15,719 nt of DNA from Aureococcus anophagefferens. Its lineage: Eukaryota > Sar > Pelagophyceae > Pelagomonadales > Pelagomonadaceae. Position 1 is the stretch's first letter; each line of letters opens with the position of its first letter. Below, one piece after another: positions 13,842-15,719 of the stretch. The notes below the pieces were generated by a model, which saw only the letters and a list, made by a program, of their open reading frames with translations, did no database searches and had not been told where the DNA came from. The stretch covers positions 417,374 through 433,092 of the forward strand of contig NW_008705586.1 of NCBI RefSeq assembly GCF_000186865.1. Reading direction: 5' to 3'. A program made the translations under genes and the position numbers.

Positions 13842-15719
13842 ATGACGACCTCGCCGTCGCGGCGCTTAACGCTCGCGGGGTTCCAGAAGCCCGCGTACGT
13901 CGACTTTAAGACGACGACCATGGAGCCGTCGACGGCGACGATCGTGCTGGACTGCCCAGGGTTCCAGAAGCCCGCGTACGTCGAGGTCGCGAAGACGCCG
14001 CCGGGGGTGACGGCGGTCTTCGAGGGCGAGAGCGCGACGGCGACGGTGAAGCCGGGCGAGTTCGCCGTCTGCGTCCTGACCTGGGCGCCGGAGCGCGAGG
14101 GCGACTTCCGCGGCACGGTGACGTTCAAGCTCGACGGGAAGCACCGGCTGACCGCGACGGTCTGCGGCCGGAGCTCGACGGCCGACGCGACGAAGCCCGC
14201 GAAGGCGCCGCCGAAGAAGCCCCTCGCGCGCGCGAACCGGCGGAGCCGGAGCCCGCCGCCGCCGGTGCGCGCGCGGCTCGCGGCGCCGAGGGCGGCGGCG
14301 CCGCGGCCCGCGGCCGACGACGACGCGCCGCGCGAGGAGGACGAGGCGCTGCGCGCGTGGCTCGAGGAGGCGCTCGTCGGCGCCGCGCCCGCCGCGGCGG
14401 ACACGCCCCTGCAGCGGGAGCTCGCGGCGGCGCGCGCGGGCGAGACGCGGCGCCGCGCGGCCGCGGTCTGGGCGTCGGCGCCGCTCCGGGCCGCGCGCGA
14501 GGCCGTCGCGCGCGAGGTCGAGGCCGGGCGCCTGGGCCTGCGGCGGGGCCTCGACGTGCGCTGCGACGTCGCCCTGCGGGGCGCCGTGCTCGACCTCCTG
14601 GGCTGCTACGACCGCGCGTGGCTCAGGGTCGCGCTCGACGCCGCGGACCCGCTCCGGAGGGCCGGCGCGTCGCTCGCGGACTTTCTGTTCGGCGACGGCG
14701 AGACGAACTTCTACAGGGACCCGGAGCGCCGGGGTTTCGGCGGCCGCGGGGGCGGCGTCTGGGGCGAGGCCCAGGGCCGCCGCCTCGCGCGGCGCTGCGT
14801 GCGCCGCGTGCTCGCCGTCGTCCACTTCTTGGACGCCGCGCGGCGCGCGGACGCGCTGCCGACGCGGCCGCGGCTCTTCTCCCTGAAGCGCGGCGCCGTG
14901 CTCTGCGGCCGCGGGCCGGCCAAGGTGCCCGTCAAGACGAGCGCGGAGGTGCTCCGCGCGTTCGGCTCCGAGGCGCTCGGCGGCGAGGGCGACGTCGCGG
15001 GCCACTGCGGCCGCCTCGGCGTCGCGCTAACCTTCGAGCAGACGCCCCTCCACGAGTTCGACTGGCGCGTGCGGGACCTGCGCCACGACCTGCGGGACGG
15101 CGTGCGCCTCGCGCGCGCCGTCGACGTCTGCGCGCGCGCCGAGGGCGCCGCCGCCGACGCCTGCGCGGCGCTCCGCGCGCCCGCGTTCAGCCGGCTCCAG
15201 AAGCTCCACAACGTCGCCGCGGCGCTCGGCGCGCTCGAAGGCCTCGGCGCCTTCCCGCCCCCGGGCCGGCGCGCGCTCGCGGACTGGGCGCGCGCCGTCG
15301 TCGACGCGAAGCCCTTCCGGCGGACGCGCGACGTCCTCGACGCGCTCGCGGGCCGCTTCGCGGGCGCGCGGCGCGTCGCCGACGCCGCCGCCGTCGGCCG
15401 CGAGGTCGCGCGGCTCCGCGACGCCGACGCCTGGCGCGACTTCGCGCGGCTCCGGGGCGCCGGCGGCGACGCCGTCGACCGCGCGGCGGCCGCGGCCGCC
15501 GCGGCCGCCGCGGAGCCGGCGACGGAAGCGGCGGCGCCGGGCGACGCCGCGGAGGCCGCGGCGCGGCGCGCGCTCGCGGCCTGGGCCCGCGCCGTCGCCG
15601 CGGGCGCGGGCGTCGCGCCCTTCCGCGACGCGGCCGCGGGCCTCGTCGCGCCGGAGCTCGTCGCGGCCGCCGTCGCGGTCTACCACCCGACGCTCGCGCC
15701 GGCGGAGCGCGACGCGGCG
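13842..15719 (+). CDS. ASPM: ASPM/Asp (abnormal spindle) homologue, N-terminal 626 residues (partial)
   Basis: Open without stop from ATG 13842 to the window edge. Residues ~10-112 form an ASH (ASPM-SPD-2-Hydin) domain ending in VCVLTWAPEREGDFRGTVTF. A short basic Pro/Ala linker (~113-150) follows. Residues ~200-395 match the ASPM-specific region: REVEAGRLGLRRGLDVRCDV, LDLLGCYDRAWLRVALD, ADFLFGD, FYRDP, and GGEGDVAGHCGRLGV. A calponin-homology domain starts at ~398 (FEQTPLHEFDWRVRDLRHDL, then FSRLQKLHNVAAALG at ~449). ASPM/Asp proteins bind microtubule minus ends and focus spindle poles; IQ repeats should follow beyond the window. The linker is much shorter than in vertebrates. The first ~40 residues carry an in-frame duplication (separate entry), so the in-frame ATG at 13919 with context accATGg is an alternative start. 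Confidence 0.88.
   Translation, partial: MTTSPSRRLTLAGFQKPAYVDFKTTTMEPSTATIVLDCPGFQKPAYVEVAKTPPGVTAVFEGESATATVKPGEFAVCVLTWAPEREGDFRGTVTFKLDGKHRLTATVCGRSSTADATKPAKAPPKKPLARANRRSRSPPPPVRARLAAPRAAAPRPAADDDAPREEDEALRAWLEEALVGAAPAAADTPLQRELAAARAGETRRRAAAVWASAPLRAAREAVAREVEAGRLGLRRGLDVRCDVALRGAVLDLLGCYDRAWLRVALDAADPLRRAGASLADFLFGDGETNFYRDPERRGFGGRGGGVWGEAQGRRLARRCVRRVLAVVHFLDAARRADALPTRPRLFSLKRGAVLCGRGPAKVPVKTSAEVLRAFGSEALGGEGDVAGHCGRLGVALTFEQTPLHEFDWRVRDLRHDLRDGVRLARAVDVCARAEGAAADACAALRAPAFSRLQKLHNVAAALGALEGLGAFPPPGRRALADWARAVVDAKPFRRTRDVLDALAGRFAGARRVADAAAVGREVARLRDADAWRDFARLRGAGGDAVDRAAAAAAAAAAEPATEAAAPGDAAEAAARRALAAWARAVAAGAGVAPFRDAAAGLVAPELVAAAVAVYHPTLAPAERDAA
13878..13984 (+). repeat. 26-bp direct repeat, 81-bp period, at the start of ASPM
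   Basis: The same 26 bases lie at 13878-13903 and 13959-13984, encoding GFQKPAYV twice, exactly 27 codons apart. The second copy is preceded by ACTGCCCAG, which resembles an acceptor. Splicing GT13880 to AG13959 would remove 80 nt and shift the frame, so an in-frame partial duplication is the simpler reading. Confidence 0.75.

Noticed and set aside
13880..13959. An 80-nt GT-AG intron between the ASPM direct repeats
   Set aside because: Removal would shift the reading frame; the repeat period is exactly 27 codons and the sequence is open throughout.
13866..15005. 379-codon minus-strand open frame
   Set aside because: Antisense to ASPM, whose domains are clearly on the plus strand.
1..15719. 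Bacterial operon, CRISPR array, tRNA or rRNA genes
   Set aside because: Genes alternate strand, have spliceosomal introns and eukaryote-only families. No regularly spaced repeats, cloverleaf or rRNA sequence was seen by eye.

Overview
This looks like nuclear DNA from a GC-rich single-celled eukaryote, most likely a stramenopile alga of the pelagophyte type (Aureococcus-like). The genes are eukaryotic (LSM5, an ASPM/Asp spindle protein, a SMARCC-like BAF subunit, a Golgi-type sulfotransferase, mitochondrial-type leaders). Several are interrupted by short repeated elements with terminal inverted repeats and 8-bp target duplications that behave exactly as introns, i.e. introners. The species call is inference; the elements themselves are read from the sequence.

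Layout. From 1 to 8.5 kb the genes alternate strand without exception. They are: an HpaB/4-hydroxybutyryl-CoA dehydratase-like N-terminus (-, leaves the window at base 1); succinate-semialdehyde dehydrogenase (+, four exons, three introner introns, 363-2535); a small membrane protein (-, one introner intron plus a decayed relic, 2559-3556); LSM5 (+, one 44-nt GC-AG intron, 3729-4093); a sulfotransferase (-, 4121-5008); an acidic repeat protein (+, 5136-6197); and a DEDDh exonuclease with a Cys/His-rich tail (-, one introner intron, 6266-8466). Divergent gaps are 97-172 bp and convergent gaps 23-68 bp, so promoters are probably bidirectional and 3' ends abut.

From 8.7 to 10.1 kb lie two broken, inverted relatives of an unrecognised gene family. 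A SMARCC-like gene (+, 10803-13540) follows, with a one-base frame break at about 12720, after which the sequence no longer resembles SMARCC. A 300-bp spacer holds a 218-bp inverted-repeat-bounded segment and a second copy of a 3'-flank block also found at 6192-6233. The window ends inside an ASPM homologue (+, from 13842).

How the parts relate. SSADH and its head-to-head neighbour may form a mitochondrial GABA/4-hydroxybutyrate module. The other genes are unrelated housekeeping functions packed tightly. The most interesting signal is the introner set: at least five intron-forming copies and one relic in about 7 kb. They insert in either orientation relative to the gene, always present CAG at the sense 3' end, take the donor from the target duplication, and favour GC donors. 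The two ends of each copy match each other better than they match other copies.
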